From: JBBRQP01 sp038226175
GTDB lineage: Bacteria; Cyanobacteriota; Cyanobacteriia; Gloeobacterales; Anthocerotibacteraceae
Direction of reading: 5' to 3'
Assembly (NCBI GenBank): GCA_038226175.1
Contig: JBBRQP010000007.1
Coordinates: 1 to 64,000 of the forward strand
DNA: 64,000 nucleotides
In this document: positions 1-8,628 of the stretch, in pieces
Numbering within the stretch: position 1 is the stretch's first letter
Layout of the letters: each line of letters starts with the position of its first letter
Made by a program: the position numbers and the translations under genes
The notes under the pieces: model-generated
The model's input: only the letters and a program-made list of their open reading frames with translations
Told to the model about the DNA's origin: nothing
Database searches by the model: none

Positions 1-161
1 AGGGCTGCTTTTTTGTGGGTGAGATGCGTATTTTGTTTGATTTCAGTGGCTCCGCTATAAAACAAGAAGTGCTTGGGGCTACCCAACCGCCATAGGCGAC
101 GGTCACACTCTGGACAAAAAAATGATTGATTTCTACGATGTCTACCACGGTTAGTTGACAT
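1..161 (-). CDS. Conserved cyanobacterial zinc-ribbon-like protein, N-terminal part, cut by window edge
   Basis: An open frame on the minus strand starts at an ATG (161) and runs 53 codons off the left edge with no stop. The visible protein is basic at its start (GRHRRN) and then has a CPEC pair at about residues 17-20, followed by RLWRLGSPKH and FYSGATEIK. The motif order (Cys pair, then R-L-W-x-x-G-S-x-K-H) resembles a conserved cyanobacterial protein of unknown function as I remember it. A further Cys pair, if there is one, would lie outside the window. The opposite strand has only short frames with stops. No strong ribosome binding site precedes the ATG. Function unknown; the Cys pair suggests metal binding (inference). 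Confidence 0.7.
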   Translation of the reverse strand, partial: MSTNRGRHRRNQSFFCPECDRRLWRLGSPKHFLFYSGATEIKQNTHLTHKKAA

Positions 162-227
162 GAGTGAATCTTGGCGTAAGTAGATACATGGGCTTGCGTC
201 ATCGGTAATAGAGGAACAGTGTTACTT

Positions 228-836
228 TTAGACTTTGAGAATCCAGTCTTTGCGGGTAGCAGCACTGAGAAAGGAAGCTGGAACATACTCAACAGTCGGG
301 ATCAGGGTGCGGAATACGGCACGAATGGCGGTAGCATGGGCGGCTTCATCGGGGGCGATAGTAGCGGCAGCGGCAAGTAAACCAGGCGTTTTTAGTTTAG
401 TAAAGGCATCACCGTAGGCTAGAGCGGCATCGACTTCGAGGGCAAGAGCCAGTTTGGCAATGTTGGCATCACTATCGAGGTTGCCTTCACCAGCTTGAAT
501 ATAGCTTGAGAGGTCGTAGCTTTCTTTAGCCATACTCGGTGTTTTACCAAATTTGCGCACAGCACCGGCCAGGGCATCGCGGTGGGCTTTGTGGTCGGCT
601 TGGTTGCGTAGGGCAAGAGCCAAAACTGTTTTACCAACCGGGGTATCGCTTAGTTTACCTGCTGCAAAACCATAGGCCCAGATCGCTTGGTGTTCGAGGT
701 CAAGAGCGGCATTCAAAATTGCTACGTCGCCATCAGTCATAGCTGCCATGGCAGGCAGTTGTGTCGCAACAGCGGCTGTAGTCACCAGACCTGTTTTGAG
801 CAAATTGCGCCGCGAAAAATTTTCATTGGAACCCAT
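228..836 (-). CDS. Tat-exported ferritin-like domain protein
   Basis: A 202-residue protein. The N-terminus carries a twin-arginine signal (SRRNLLKTG, then a hydrophobic stretch ending near AMA at about residue 31), so it should be exported folded. The mature part is helical and Ala-rich, with carboxylate and His residues spaced as in a four-helix ferritin-like bundle (LEHQAIWAYG at about 47-56, DHKAHRD at about 81-87, DEAAHATA at about 163-170). This fits the exported ferritin-like family (Ferritin_2/DUF4439 type). Metal binding is likely; the actual reaction is unknown. A GGAGAGA ribosome binding site precedes the ATG. It lies downstream of atpA but beyond that gene's terminator, so it is probably transcribed separately. 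Confidence 0.8.
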   Translation of the reverse strand: MGSNENFSRRNLLKTGLVTTAAVATQLPAMAAMTDGDVAILNAALDLEHQAIWAYGFAAGKLSDTPVGKTVLALALRNQADHKAHRDALAGAVRKFGKTPSMAKESYDLSSYIQAGEGNLDSDANIAKLALALEVDAALAYGDAFTKLKTPGLLAAAATIAPDEAAHATAIRAVFRTLIPTVEYVPASFLSAATRKDWILKV

Positions 837-913
837 GACTGTCTCTCCGTTTATAACTCTAACCTGTATACGCTGGCAGCTAAAAGTTGGATCACTGGGC
901 GTTGATTAGCCAT

Positions 914-946
914 AAAAAACCTCCCTGTTGGTAGCCCAGAGAGGTT
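914..946 (-). terminator. Rho-independent terminator of atpA
   Basis: On the minus strand a 10-bp stem (arms 937-946 and 918-927, one G-U pair), a 9-nt loop and a run of T residues follow the atpA stop codon by about 25 nt. This is a textbook intrinsic terminator. Confidence 0.88.
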
Positions 947-970
947 GATATCAAAAAATCAGCGTTTAAC

Positions 971-2485
971 TTACGCGGCTTTGAAGGTTTGACCAAAATC
1001 AGTCAAGGCTTTTTTGAGTACGGTCTCACTTTCGCCTTTAAGGTCTTTGGTTTCTTGAATCAGCTTGGCGTATTCAGGCACCGATTGGGTCAGATATTGC
1101 AGGAACTGGTCTTTGAATTTGCCGACAGATTTGAGAGGCACTTCATCGAGATAGCCTTTGGTGGCGGCATAAATAATTGCCACTTGATCCCAGACGGTAA
1201 TCGGGCTGTAGAGCGGCTGTTTGAGGATTTCGCGCAAGCGTTGACCGCGAGCGAGCTGTTGTTGGGTGGTTTTATCTAGGTCTGAGGCAAACTGAGAGAA
1301 GGCTTCTAGTTCGCTAAATTGGGCTAATTCTAACCGTAATTGCCCAGCTACTTTTTTCATGGCCTTGATCTGAGCCGCCCCGCCGACGCGCGATACGGAG
1401 ATACCCGCATTAATTGCCGGACGTACCCCCGCATTAAACAGGTCGGATTCCAGGAAGATTTGACCATCGGTAATCGAGATCACGTTGGTGGGAATGTACG
1501 CCGAAACATCGCCTGCTTGGGTTTCGATAATCGGTAGAGCCGTCATCGAGCCGCCACCCATCACATCACTGAGTTTGGCAGCGCGCTCAAGCAAACGCGA
1601 GTGCAGATAAAATACATCGCCGGGATAGGCTTCACGACCAGGCGGACGACGTAGCAACAAAGACATCTGGCGATAGGCCGCAGCTTGCTTGGAGAGGTCA
1701 TCATAGACAATCAAGACTGCTTTGCCTTGGTACATGAAGTATTCGCCCATGGCTGCCCCAGTGTAGGGTGCAATGAATTGTAAGGCCGCTGGGTCAGAGG
1801 CGTTAGCCGCGACAATGATCGTGTAATCCATGGCGCCACGAGCTTGCAAGGCGCCATAAATTTGAGCCACAGTTGAAGCTTTTTGACCAATGGCGACGTA
1901 GATACAAATAACCCCAGAGCCTTTTTGATTAAGGATGGTGTCTATGGCCACGGTAGTTTTACCCGTCTGACGATCACCAATGATCAGTTCACGTTGACCA
2001 CGCCCGATGGGGATCATGGCATCAATAGCGGTAATCCCGGTTTGGAGCGGTTCACATACCGATTTGCGCTTGATGATACCCGGAGCCATGCGCTCAAGTA
2101 ACTGCGGGGTTGTACCAACTAGTTCGCCTTTGCCGTCAATGGGCTTACCCAAGGCATTAACCACCCGTCCGATCAGCGAATCGCCCGCTGGGACTTCAGA
2201 AATGCGTCCGGTAGATTTGACTTGAGAACCTTCTTGGATTTGGCGACCATCGCCAAATAATACTGCGCCGACATTATCTTCTTCAAGGTTGAGTGCCACG
2301 CCGATTGTGCCATCAGCAAATTCTAATAGTTCAGAAGACATACATTTTTTGAGGCCATAGATGCGGGCAATGCCGTCACCGACTTCCAAGACCGTTCCGA
2401 CATTGGCAACCTGGAGTTCCTGATTGTACTGGGCGATCTGATCTTTGATAATGCTGCTGATTTCGTCGGGTCGAATGCTGACCAT
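971..2485 (-). CDS. atpA: ATP synthase F1 subunit alpha
   Basis: A 504-residue F1 alpha subunit, the regulatory nucleotide-binding partner of beta in the ATP synthase catalytic head. It starts MVSIRPDEISSI; the Walker A motif GDRQTGKTT is at about residues 170-178, followed by the conserved alpha-subunit signature region (VGGAAQIKAMKKVAG). The frame is open for 36 more codons upstream, but the ATG at 2485 has a GAGGA ribosome binding site and matches the family N-terminus. In most cyanobacteria atpA sits inside an atpI-H-G-F-D-A-C cluster. Here the upstream neighbour is an SBBP-repeat protein and the downstream one a ferritin-like protein, with a terminator directly after the gene, so atpA seems to be a single transcription unit. 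atpB starts 61 kb away on the other strand. Confidence 0.97.
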   Translation of the reverse strand: MVSIRPDEISSIIKDQIAQYNQELQVANVGTVLEVGDGIARIYGLKKCMSSELLEFADGTIGVALNLEEDNVGAVLFGDGRQIQEGSQVKSTGRISEVPAGDSLIGRVVNALGKPIDGKGELVGTTPQLLERMAPGIIKRKSVCEPLQTGITAIDAMIPIGRGQRELIIGDRQTGKTTVAIDTILNQKGSGVICIYVAIGQKASTVAQIYGALQARGAMDYTIIVAANASDPAALQFIAPYTGAAMGEYFMYQGKAVLIVYDDLSKQAAAYRQMSLLLRRPPGREAYPGDVFYLHSRLLERAAKLSDVMGGGSMTALPIIETQAGDVSAYIPTNVISITDGQIFLESDLFNAGVRPAINAGISVSRVGGAAQIKAMKKVAGQLRLELAQFSELEAFSQFASDLDKTTQQQLARGQRLREILKQPLYSPITVWDQVAIIYAATKGYLDEVPLKSVGKFKDQFLQYLTQSVPEYAKLIQETKDLKGESETVLKKALTDFGQTFKAA

Positions 2486-2519
2486 AATCTTCCTCTGCGT
2501 CCGAAGTTCTGACCTTAGT

Positions 2520-2548
2520 GTAGTATGAATTTTTGCGAACTGCTCCAA
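2520..2548 (-). promoter_or_regulatory. Possible atpA promoter
   Basis: On the minus strand TTGGAG (2543-2548) and TACTAC (2520-2525) are separated by 17 nt, about 35 nt upstream of the atpA start. An overlapping TACACT lies 3 nt further downstream. The match to a sigma-70 promoter is only moderate, but atpA needs its own promoter here because the gene upstream is unrelated. Confidence 0.35.
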
Positions 2549-2555
2549 GAAAATG

Positions 2556-4880
2556 TCAGGGCGTGACCGTGAAAGCACTTGTACTGGTTGCATTGCCTCC
2601 AGGATTATTAACTGTAATGGTTCCAGTTGTTACCCCAATAGGTGCAGTGGCGGTTAATTGACCATCTGATGCGAGCTTGAAACTTGCTACTTTATTGTTA
2701 AATCGCACCTGGGTCGTTCCCGCGAAATTGGTGCCGTTAATGACGACAGGCGTACCAGCTTTACCGCTAGTTGGCGTAAAGCCCGTCAGAGTTGGGACAA
2801 AGCCTAAACGGGTCACAAAGGCATCACTGAGCAAACTCGCATTAAATGTGGTGCCAAAAGCCCCCACTGTAATCGGCAAATCAAAGGATTCAGTTTCGCC
2901 TGCAATATAAGCAGTTCCTAATCTATCCAAACTGAGGCCATAACTGATGTCGGTACTGGTTCCCCCAAGGAGCGTTCCATAAAGTAAAGTCTGAGCAAAA
3001 GGACTGAGTTTGACCACAAATGCATCGTAGTTACCGCCGCCATAATCCACACTAAAGGCTCTGGGTGTGGTCGGAAAAGCTGTGGACTGGGTGTAGCCCG
3101 TGACATAGGTATTGCCGTAGGTATCAACTGCGATATCCGAGCCGTAATCCGTCGAGCGGCCCCCCAAAAATGTGGAATAAACCAAATTTAGACCCGATGC
3201 ATCAAATTCCGTAACAAATCCATCATCAAAAGCATTAAATACTGTCTGAAAAGCTGCCCGCGTTTTGGGGAAGTCCCGCGATTTAGTAAAGCCCGTCAGA
3301 TAAGCATTCCCTGCACTATCTAAGGCCAGAGCTTTAGCTTCTTCGTAACTCGTTCCACCCAAAAAACTTGAATAGATGAGTCCACTGCCTGTCGGGTTAA
3401 ATTTACTCAAGAAGATATCAACCGGCCCACCGATAGTTTCAAAGGTGCCAGCCGTTGCCGGAAAATCAGATGCCGTACCAAAATTAATTGTGGTAAATCC
3501 TGCCACATAGGCATTACCGGCACTATCGATGGCAATCGCCCGGGCAAAATCTTCGGCACTACTGCCCAGATAACTAGAGTAAGTCAAGGCACTACCCGAG
3601 GCATTGAGCTTGGTGACAAAGACATCATGGGCATTGTTAAGGGTTGTACTGTAGCTACCGGAAGTGGTCGGAAAATCGGGAGAATCCGTCTCACCAGTAA
3701 TAAAGGCATTACCCCCACTATCTACGGCAATCGCATTACCACTATCACTGCGGTTTCCACCCAAAAATGTCGCATATTTGAGCACACTACCCGAGGTATC
3801 AATCTTGACAACAAAGGCATCACCGCCATACAAGCCGCCGTTATAGCTCGTATCAAAAGCACCAATAGGAGGATAGGTCGGAAAATCTGCTGAACGGGTG
3901 TCGCCCGTGATGTAGACATTACCCATACTATCGACAGCAATACTTTTACCAAAATCCTGACCTGAGCCACCTAAATAGGTTGAGTAAGTCAATAGGCTCC
4001 CTGTAGTTGCAACTTTGGTCACAAAAATATTGCTCATGCCTTGGGCTGTATTACTCACTGTACCGAGTGTTGTTGGAAAATCTGTCGAGGTTGTGGTACC
4101 CACAACATAGACAGCTCCGGCATTGTCGGCGACCAATTTATTGATAACTTCGCCACTGCTGCCGCCCAAAAACGTCGAATATACCAGCGTCGGGTCAATC
4201 ACTAGGGGTTGGGAACGGTCATAGTTGCCCAGAGCTAAGCGCACTTCATTACCTTCTAGCACATAACGACTGGCGATATATTTTTTTTGACCTTTGATTG
4301 TTTGGTAGCTAACTGGGCGATGTTGTTCAATCATGCCAAGGGCTGTGTGTAAGACCAGGTCACCATTACGATTGAGCTTAAGGGTATCTACCCCGCCTAA
4401 CTTCATCCGAATCTGGGTCGGGTCAGCTCCGGGCGCAACCCGAAAGTCATATTCCAAACTCCGAGCTTTACCGTAATAAGCGATATCAATGCCTGGGTAA
4501 ATACCTTGCGCTACAACTTGTTGGTAAGTGGCGATCTTGGTTTGCCATTTTTTAGGGTCAGATCCATAAAAATAATTAACGATACCCGGTAATGGCTCTG
4601 CTCCTGTCATAGATGCTTGAGCATTAGCGCCGAATAAACTTAGTTGTACCACTTGAGTTTGACTAGACGTTTTACGTAGGGCGAGTGTAGCTTGAGTCGG
4701 GGTCAAAAATAGACTGTAATCAGGCCGATGGGTCAAAAATTTAACCTGTTCCGCCGTCTGTCCGCGATTCACTTCAAAATTTAGCGTGGAAGATTGCTGA
4801 GGTCGAGCGTCAACCGCAGCCATAGTCCCTAACAAAAAAGCTAAACCGAGATAGCGTAAGCAAAAATGTTGATGAGACAT
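2556..4880 (-). CDS. Secreted SBBP-repeat beta-propeller protein with C-terminal IPT/TIG domain
   Basis: A 774-residue exported protein. An N-terminal signal peptide (GLAFLLGTMAAVDA) is followed by a region typical of SBBP proteins (FEVNRGQTAEQVKFL; later PGIDIAYYG and VIDPTLVYSTFLGG). Then come about eight repeats of roughly 55-60 residues with the pattern Y-S-T-x-L-G-G ... A-V-D-x-x-G-N-x-Y-V-x-G-x-T-x-S-x-D-F-P. The last ~80 residues form an IPT/TIG immunoglobulin-like domain (GFTPTSGKAGTPVVING). Such proteins are extracellular or surface-bound; no enzyme motif is visible. I chose the ATG at 4880; a GTG at 4892 would add four residues. No clear ribosome binding site is seen for either. The protein precedes atpA on the same strand by 70 nt but is functionally unrelated. 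Confidence 0.85.
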   Translation of the reverse strand: MSHQHFCLRYLGLAFLLGTMAAVDARPQQSSTLNFEVNRGQTAEQVKFLTHRPDYSLFLTPTQATLALRKTSSQTQVVQLSLFGANAQASMTGAEPLPGIVNYFYGSDPKKWQTKIATYQQVVAQGIYPGIDIAYYGKARSLEYDFRVAPGADPTQIRMKLGGVDTLKLNRNGDLVLHTALGMIEQHRPVSYQTIKGQKKYIASRYVLEGNEVRLALGNYDRSQPLVIDPTLVYSTFLGGSSGEVINKLVADNAGAVYVVGTTTSTDFPTTLGTVSNTAQGMSNIFVTKVATTGSLLTYSTYLGGSGQDFGKSIAVDSMGNVYITGDTRSADFPTYPPIGAFDTSYNGGLYGGDAFVVKIDTSGSVLKYATFLGGNRSDSGNAIAVDSGGNAFITGETDSPDFPTTSGSYSTTLNNAHDVFVTKLNASGSALTYSSYLGSSAEDFARAIAIDSAGNAYVAGFTTINFGTASDFPATAGTFETIGGPVDIFLSKFNPTGSGLIYSSFLGGTSYEEAKALALDSAGNAYLTGFTKSRDFPKTRAAFQTVFNAFDDGFVTEFDASGLNLVYSTFLGGRSTDYGSDIAVDTYGNTYVTGYTQSTAFPTTPRAFSVDYGGGNYDAFVVKLSPFAQTLLYGTLLGGTSTDISYGLSLDRLGTAYIAGETESFDLPITVGAFGTTFNASLLSDAFVTRLGFVPTLTGFTPTSGKAGTPVVINGTNFAGTTQVRFNNKVASFKLASDGQLTATAPIGVTTGTITVNNPGGNATSTSAFTVTP

Positions 4881-4946
4881 GGGGGCGAGCACAGTAACAG
4901 CTAAAGTTACGGTAACGATAATCTCTGCTCACGTCAAGGGTTGAGA

Positions 4947-6401
4947 CTAGTAAGCCCCTTCACTACGTAAAACTACTTTGATTGTACGTAGCAAAATCTG
5001 AAAATCGACGCGCAATGACCAGTTTTGAATATAGGCAATATCTAAACGAATGACTTCCTCAAAATCAACGATATTAGAACGTCCTGATACCTGCCATAAG
5101 CCAGTAATCCCCGGCAAAACCTCATGGCGAATAAAGTGATGATCCGAGAAGCGTTCGACATCTCTGACCGGAAAGGGTCTAGGCCCCACCAAACTCATCT
5201 CACCAAACAACACATTAAAAATCTGAGGTAGCTCATCCAAGCTGTAGCGGCGCAAAAAACTACCAGTACGGGTTACACGCGGGTCATCCTTAAGCTTAAA
5301 CATGATGCCGTTTTTCATCTCATTTTTGGCTTCAAGTTCTTTTTGCAACTGTTCGGCATTGGTCACCATCGTCCGGAATTTCCAGACTTTAAATAATTGC
5401 CCTTTGAGGCCCACGCGGGTCTGACGATAAAAGATGGGCCCGGGTGAATCGGTTTTAATCCAAAGTGCCAAAGCCAGATATAGCGGACTCAAAACCAGTA
5501 ATAGTAGCCCGGCTCCCACGAGATCAAACGCCCGTTTTACCCAAAAATCACTGCCAATTATCGAAGGCGGAGAAAATTGGATCGTAGGTAAACCGCCCAA
5601 CATACTCATGCGTGAACGTTGTTGGGGTAACGCCATGCCAATCGGTAGGATTCGCAGCCGAATGCCCGCACTTTGCAAATTCCAATATAAAAACATCGGG
5701 TCATGAACCCCTTGCCAAGAGCAAACAAAGACTTCAGCCACCTGAGACTGACGAATTGCTTCGAGGGTTTGCATCCAGTCTTTTTTGTCGATCCCCAGTG
5801 ATAAATCTGCTTCGCCGACGATTTTGTAGCGTTCACGTTCTTCGAGTAAGAGCAAAGCCCGCTGCGTATCTTCAGGACAGCCAATCAAATAAATAGACCA
5901 GCGGCCTGTACCTTGACGCCGGATCGCAACAACCGCCCAATTGACGAGTAAGCGTCCGACCGTAGCCCAGAGCATCACAAAAAGCCAGCCCAGTAAAAAA
6001 GTCGAGCGTGAAACTAACAGTAAACCCGGTTGATATAAAAATGCAATGAGTAGTAAAACCCCTTGAGCCAGCGTCAGAGCCTTAATCAAACCTAGATAAT
6101 CACGGCGTTGATGATCACTGCCATAGAGCCCAGAAGCGGCGATAACCCCAAAGGTCACCCCCAAAATTGGCAGAATAAACCCTGGTTTATCAAGACCACC
6201 CCATAGACTAAAAGCTTTGACCGGTGTACCAATCCACACTGCCAAGATCCAAGCCAAGGTCGTCATGGCGATATCAACACCGCACAAAGTGAAAAACCGT
6301 ATCCATGACAGGCCTACGCCCCGCCTTAATTTGGTAATCAGGGGAGCGCGCAGGTCTAAAAAAGTCGGGTCAATAACAAGAGGCGAGGGGGATTTGACCA
6401 C
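4947..6401 (-). CDS. Polyprenyl glycosylphosphotransferase (WbaP/CpsE-like)
   Basis: A 484-residue membrane protein. The N-terminal half has several membrane helices and a CoA-binding-like middle region (about residues 160-260). The C-terminal ~200 residues are the bacterial sugar transferase domain: a membrane anchor (KRAFDLVGAGLLLLVLSPL), then GPIFYRQTRVG, KFRTM, DELPQIFNVL, GEMSLVGPRP and PGITGLWQVSGR. Family members transfer a hexose-1-phosphate from a nucleotide sugar to undecaprenyl phosphate, the first step of exopolysaccharide or O-antigen repeat synthesis. It lies just downstream of fcl and gmd on the same strand, which fits a GDP-fucose-containing polysaccharide pathway (inference). 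The sugar cannot be read from sequence. Confidence 0.88.
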   Translation of the reverse strand: MVKSPSPLVIDPTFLDLRAPLITKLRRGVGLSWIRFFTLCGVDIAMTTLAWILAVWIGTPVKAFSLWGGLDKPGFILPILGVTFGVIAASGLYGSDHQRRDYLGLIKALTLAQGVLLLIAFLYQPGLLLVSRSTFLLGWLFVMLWATVGRLLVNWAVVAIRRQGTGRWSIYLIGCPEDTQRALLLLEERERYKIVGEADLSLGIDKKDWMQTLEAIRQSQVAEVFVCSWQGVHDPMFLYWNLQSAGIRLRILPIGMALPQQRSRMSMLGGLPTIQFSPPSIIGSDFWVKRAFDLVGAGLLLLVLSPLYLALALWIKTDSPGPIFYRQTRVGLKGQLFKVWKFRTMVTNAEQLQKELEAKNEMKNGIMFKLKDDPRVTRTGSFLRRYSLDELPQIFNVLFGEMSLVGPRPFPVRDVERFSDHHFIRHEVLPGITGLWQVSGRSNIVDFEEVIRLDIAYIQNWSLRVDFQILLRTIKVVLRSEGAY

Positions 6402-6515
6402 TGAGAAGAACCTTGTAAAGCACGTAAAATAGTCACGACGTTAGCCTACTGTGTTTATCTTGAAGCTGTCAACTGTATTTACTACAATGTCCTAGAACTA
6501 AACAAGCAAGTTAGA

Positions 6516-7451
6516 TTATTGATTTAAATACCAGTCTAATGTGCGTCGAATACCTTCTTCGAGGGGAATTTGCGCCTGCCAGCCTAAGCGAGTTAACCGT
6601 GAAACATCCATCAATTTGCGTGGGGTACCATCGGGCTTACTGCCATCAAAAATTAATTCGCCGTCATAGCCTACAGCCTGCTTGAGGAGTAAGGCCAAAT
6701 CTTTAATACTCAAATCAACCCCTGTACCGACATTAATGGGACCGGGTTGCGCAAAATGCTGCATCAAAAAAATACAAGCATCCGCCAAGTCATCTACATA
6801 CAAAAATTCACGCAAGGGCTGACCACTGCCCCAGATCGTCACAGCTGGCGCATTAGTTGATTTGGCCTCAAGCATCTTGCGTAAGATCGCCGGGAGAACA
6901 TGACTACTCTGAAGGTCAAAATTATCGCCCGGACCATAGAGATTAGTCGGCATCGCAGAAATAAAATTACAGCCGTATTGGGTGCGGTAATGATCACACA
7001 ACTCGATGGCGGCAATTTTAGCGATGGCATAGGCGCGGTTGGTTTCCTCAAGCGACCCGGTCAATAAATAGGTTTCCTTGAGCGGCTGAGGAGCAAGTTT
7101 GGGATAGATACAGCTACTGCCCAAATTGAGAAGTTTGGTGACTCGGTGCCGATAGCTTGCGTGAATGACATTAGCAGCAATCATTAAGTTGTCATACATA
7201 AACTGGGCGGGATAGCTGCTATTAGCCAAAATCCCCCCTACTTTTGCCGCTGCCAAGATCACATAATCAGGCTTCTCATGATCAAAAAAAGTCTCGACAG
7301 CCTGTTGGTTACACAGGTCTAACTGTTGATGGGTGCGTACCAATAGATTGCCATAGCCTAGATGCTTGAGTTTGTGCAAAATTGCGCCGCCCACGAGCCC
7401 GCGATGACCAGCGAGATAAATGCGCGCGTGCAAGTCATCAAACTCAGTCAT
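6516..7451 (-). CDS. fcl: GDP-L-fucose synthase
   Basis: A 311-residue short-chain dehydrogenase/reductase-type epimerase. The NADP-binding loop GHRGLVGGAI is near residue 15, with the Ser-Tyr-Lys catalytic set visible as LLNLGSSCIYP and AYAIAKIA. It converts GDP-4-keto-6-deoxymannose to GDP-L-fucose by epimerisation and reduction. The start MTEFDDLHARIYLAG at 7451 overlaps the last 8 nt of gmd, showing translational coupling; the frame is open 13 codons further upstream inside gmd, but that part does not match the family. The two enzymes act in sequence. Confidence 0.94.
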   Translation of the reverse strand: MTEFDDLHARIYLAGHRGLVGGAILHKLKHLGYGNLLVRTHQQLDLCNQQAVETFFDHEKPDYVILAAAKVGGILANSSYPAQFMYDNLMIAANVIHASYRHRVTKLLNLGSSCIYPKLAPQPLKETYLLTGSLEETNRAYAIAKIAAIELCDHYRTQYGCNFISAMPTNLYGPGDNFDLQSSHVLPAILRKMLEAKSTNAPAVTIWGSGQPLREFLYVDDLADACIFLMQHFAQPGPINVGTGVDLSIKDLALLLKQAVGYDGELIFDGSKPDGTPRKLMDVSRLTRLGWQAQIPLEEGIRRTLDWYLNQ

Positions 7452-8490
7452 TGGCGATGCCGCGCAAGGCGACCGAATGACCCGCTTCACGCAGTAATTT
7501 TTCTTGGCGTGCTAGCTCAAGGTCATGACTGACCATGCGCTCGACAAGTTGATCAAGGGTGACTTTTGGCTCCCAGCCGAGTTTAGTACGCGCCTTAGTC
7601 GGGTCTCCCCAGAGATATTCGACTTCGGTTGGCCGAAAATATTTAGGGTCAATGCGCACAAACTCTTGCCAATCTAATTCCAACCGCGTGAAAACCCGTT
7701 CCACAAATTCCCGCACTTTGTAGGATTGACCGGTAGCAATCACATAATCATCGGGTTCATCTTGTTGCAAAATCAACCACATCGCTTCGACATAATCTTG
7801 GGCATGACCCCAGTCGCGCTTGGCTTCGAGATTGCCCAGATACAGAAACTTTTGTAAGCCCATTTTGATGCGTGTCGCAGCACGGGTAATTTTGCGGGTG
7901 ACAAAGGTTTCACCGCGCCGCTCCGATTCATGGTTAAAGAGAATACCATTAGTGGCAAACATGCCGTAGGCTTCGCGGTAATTGACCGTCTGCCAATAGC
8001 CATACACTTTAGCGGCAGCATAAGGGGAACGGGGATAAAATGGCGTACTCTCGGACTGGGGCGGCGGGGCAGCCCCAAACATTTCTGAAGTTCCAGCTTG
8101 ATAAAAGCGCAAATCATTGCCGGTGCGTTTACAGTAATCCCGAATCGCTTCGAGTAAGCGCAACACGCCTAAAGCATCCACATCGACGGTGTATTCTGGT
8201 TGCTGAAAAGATACGGCAACATGAGACTGAGCGGCTAGGTTATAAACTTCATCGGGCTGCACCCGCTCCAAAATCGATCGTAAACCCGTACCATCACTGA
8301 GATCACCATAGTGCAAAAACATGCGGGCTTCTGGATTATGGGGGTCTACATATAAATGATCAACACGATCGGTATTAAAGGTGCTCGAACGGCGGGTTAT
8401 ACCATGGACTTCATAGCCTTTAGCTAGGAGGAATTCGGTCAAATACGAGCCATCTTGTCCTGTAATGCCTGTGATTAAAGCTTTTTTCAT
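7444..8490 (-). CDS. gmd: GDP-mannose 4,6-dehydratase
   Basis: A 348-residue extended SDR enzyme that converts GDP-D-mannose to GDP-4-keto-6-deoxy-D-mannose using NADP. The Rossmann motif GITGQDGSYL is near the N-terminus, followed by RRSSTFNTDRVDHLY. The catalytic region has the active-site Thr/Glu (QAGTSEMFG) and Tyr-Lys (YPRSPYAAAKVYGYW), and the family signature FNHESERRGETFVTRKI follows. I chose the ATG at 8490, about 10 nt after a CGGAG ribosome binding site; an ATG at 8499 sits too close to it. The gene is the first of the gmd-fcl pair and has a near-consensus promoter upstream. Confidence 0.96.
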   Translation of the reverse strand: MKKALITGITGQDGSYLTEFLLAKGYEVHGITRRSSTFNTDRVDHLYVDPHNPEARMFLHYGDLSDGTGLRSILERVQPDEVYNLAAQSHVAVSFQQPEYTVDVDALGVLRLLEAIRDYCKRTGNDLRFYQAGTSEMFGAAPPPQSESTPFYPRSPYAAAKVYGYWQTVNYREAYGMFATNGILFNHESERRGETFVTRKITRAATRIKMGLQKFLYLGNLEAKRDWGHAQDYVEAMWLILQQDEPDDYVIATGQSYKVREFVERVFTRLELDWQEFVRIDPKYFRPTEVEYLWGDPTKARTKLGWEPKVTLDQLVERMVSHDLELARQEKLLREAGHSVALRGIAND

Positions 8491-8537
8491 CAGTATCATG
8501 CTCCGTTCGGTTGTGGATAAACCGAGATCGATAAGTT

Positions 8538-8566
8538 TTTATATTACCGTAATTCGTTGGTGTCAA
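8538..8566 (-). promoter_or_regulatory. Sigma-70 promoter for gmd-fcl
   Basis: On the minus strand a perfect TTGACA (8561-8566) and TATAAA (8538-8543) are separated by exactly 17 nt. Transcription would start near 8531, giving a leader of about 40 nt before gmd. This is the best housekeeping promoter in the window. Confidence 0.75.
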
Positions 8567-8628
8567 GGTTACTTCTCACGCATCTTAACCGCTATTGGTG
8601 CGCCTTTTTTGATAACAACACAAAAATT

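Noticed and set aside
2486..2593. A 36-residue extension of AtpA
   Set aside because: The ATG at 2485 has a ribosome binding site and the family N-terminus MVSIRP; the upstream part has none.
2556..4880. Repeated DNA in the SBBP gene as a CRISPR or tandem repeat array
   Set aside because: Repeat units are in-frame coding, about 170 nt and diverged.
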